This document shows positions 62,970-64,000 of a stretch of DNA of 64,000 nucleotides, piece by piece. The notes below the pieces were generated by a model, which saw only the letters and a program-made list of their open reading frames with translations, ran no database searches and had not been told where the DNA came from. A program made the position numbers and the translations under genes. Source of the stretch: Yersinia proxima. Lineage in GTDB: Bacteria; Pseudomonadota; Gammaproteobacteria; Enterobacterales; Enterobacteriaceae. The stretch is from NCBI RefSeq assembly GCF_902170785.1, contig NZ_CABHYG010000014.1, forward strand, positions 186,001-250,000. The letters are read 5' to 3'. Position 1 is the first letter of the stretch, and every line of letters starts with the position of its first letter.

Positions 62970-64000
62970 ATGAATAAGATTCGGCTAACTACTGCACAGG
63001 CATTAGTCCGGTTTTTGGACAATCAATACTTGCAAGTCGATGGTCAGGAAATCAAATTTATCAAAGGGATTTTTGCTATTTTTGGCCATGGTAATGTGCT
63101 GGGTGTCGGGCAGGCACTGGAACAAGACTGTGGTGAACTTGTAGTTCACCAAGGGCGAAATGAGCAAGGAATGGCTCATGCAGCGATCGGTTTCGCCAAA
63201 CAAAAGTTGCGTCAGCAAATCTATGCTTGTACTTCATCTGTTGGGCCGGGCAGTGCCAATATGGTGACCGCCGCCGCAACTGCAACAGCTAACCGTATTC
63301 CCTTACTCTTGCTCCCTGGTGACGTATTTTCCTCACGCCAACCCGATCCCGTGCTCCAGCAAATTGAACAATCTCATGACCTGAGTATCAGTACCAATGA
63401 TGTATTTAAGCCTGTCAGTAAATACTGGGATCGCATTACGCGGCCAGAACAGCTGATGAGCGCGTGTATTAATGCCATGCGGGTACTGACTGACCCGGCT
63501 GAGACCGGTGCTGTAACGCTGTGTTTGCCGCAAGATGTACAGGCTGAAGCCTATGATTATCCTGATTACTTCTTCCAAAAACGTGTTCATCGCCTTGACC
63601 GGCGGCCTGCCAGCGCAGCAATGCTGGCTGATGCTATCGCTTTATTGACCTCAAAACGTAAACCGATTTTGGTCTGTGGCGGCGGCGTAAAATACTCACA
63701 GGCCGGTCAGGCATTGCAACGATTTGCTGAATGTTTCGGTTTACCATGGGTCGAGACACAGGCGGGCAAAGGCACAATTAGCTCCGAACATGAGCTCAAT
63801 CTCGGCGGTATTGGTGAAACAGGTTGCCTGGCGGCGAACACCTTGGCGAAGCAGGCTGATTTGGTGATTGGTGTTGGCACCCGCTATACCGACTTTACGA
63901 CATCATCGAAATGGTTATTTCAGAACCCGGATGTTTCATTCCTCAATATTAATGTCAGTGCTTTTGATGCTGGTAAATTGGATGGTTTGCAATTGCTGGC
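62970..64000 (+). CDS. iolD: Trihydroxycyclohexane-1,2-dione hydrolase IolD (3' end outside window)
   Basis: The first 343 codons of a thiamine-diphosphate enzyme that opens the ring in myo-inositol catabolism, forming 5-deoxy-glucuronate. It starts [30 protein letters not shown] provides the ribosome-binding site. The activating glutamate is in [20 protein letters not shown], and [20 protein letters not shown] and the central domain follow, all close to known IolD proteins. The frame is open to the window end. Remaining iol genes (iolE, iolG, transporter) probably lie to the right. Confidence 0.96.
   Translation, partial: MNKIRLTTAQALVRFLDNQYLQVDGQEIKFIKGIFAIFGHGNVLGVGQALEQDCGELVVHQGRNEQGMAHAAIGFAKQKLRQQIYACTSSVGPGSANMVTAAATATANRIPLLLLPGDVFSSRQPDPVLQQIEQSHDLSISTNDVFKPVSKYWDRITRPEQLMSACINAMRVLTDPAETGAVTLCLPQDVQAEAYDYPDYFFQKRVHRLDRRPASAAMLADAIALLTSKRKPILVCGGGVKYSQAGQALQRFAECFGLPWVETQAGKGTISSEHELNLGGIGETGCLAANTLAKQADLVIGVGTRYTDFTTSSKWLFQNPDVSFLNINVSAFDAGKLDGLQLL

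Noticed and set aside
62962-62972. Second ATG just before iolD
   Set aside because: ATG AAT AAA TGA stops after three codons; the next ATG at 62970 starts the conserved IolD N-terminus.

Overview
The window is a chromosomal segment of an enterobacterium, almost certainly a Yersinia of the Y. enterocolitica type. Gene order follows the E. coli K-12 segment that runs from dpp through bcs, pdeK, dctA, yhjJ, kdgK, pdeH and yhjG, and later gor, rlmJ, prlC, rsmJ, uspA, uspB, pitA and yhiN. Two additions point to Y. enterocolitica: a secreted PL2-family pectate lyase and a small secreted CBM32 protein, which match from memory the polygalacturonate-active pair characterised in that species. No tRNA, rRNA, CRISPR array, IS element or prophage was recognised.

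Layout. 1-3437: end of the dipeptide ABC transporter operon (dppB partial, dppC, dppD, dppF). 3818-17905: complete phosphoethanolamine-cellulose locus, with bcsE-bcsF-bcsG leftward and bcsR-bcsQ-bcsA-bcsB-bcsZ-bcsC rightward from a shared promoter region. 18125-19666: a membrane c-di-GMP phosphodiesterase of the HmsP/PdeK family that has lost its GGDEF domain. 19651-19875: a 124-bp-period direct repeat. 20434-23536: a pectin module (KdgM porin, PL2 lyase, CBM32 protein) inserted between the phosphodiesterase and dctA. 23913-31735: dctA, yhjJ, kdgK, a tautomerase, pdeH and yhjG. 31740-33517: cdh and yhjD. 33937-37212: a large autotransporter at the place where E. coli carries its acid-fitness genes. 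37276-42702: gor, rlmJ, prlC, rsmJ. 42769-45571: an orphan serralysin-like metalloprotease and gdhA, where E. coli has dtpB. 45835-50422: uspA, uspB, pitA, yhiN. 50505-53838: an AT-rich accessory patch (MHS-type transporter, LuxR-type regulator with an apparent frameshift, Ner-like DNA-binding protein, HAD phosphatase). 53989-56252: LysR regulator and divergent MFS exporter. 56797-64000: left part of a myo-inositol catabolism cluster (iolA, iolB, iolR-like, iolC fusion, iolD partial).

How it fits together. The bcs genes build, modify and export cellulose under c-di-GMP control through BcsA (PilZ) and BcsE (GIL). Two EAL phosphodiesterases lie nearby and could lower that signal. The pectin module takes up and cuts oligogalacturonides. 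Its product KDG would be phosphorylated by KdgK a few genes away, and both kdgM and kdgK have upstream sequences resembling KdgR operators. The inositol genes share GGAAA/TTTC-type motifs in their promoter regions, consistent with control by the RpiR-family regulator encoded among them.

Most of the window is well-known biology. The items most worth a second look are the A8-tract frameshift in the LuxR-type regulator, the GGDEF-less phosphodiesterase followed by a direct repeat covering its stop codon, the orphan RTX metalloprotease, the G-tract upstream of the autotransporter, and an unexplained leftward terminator after bcsC that may end a small RNA.
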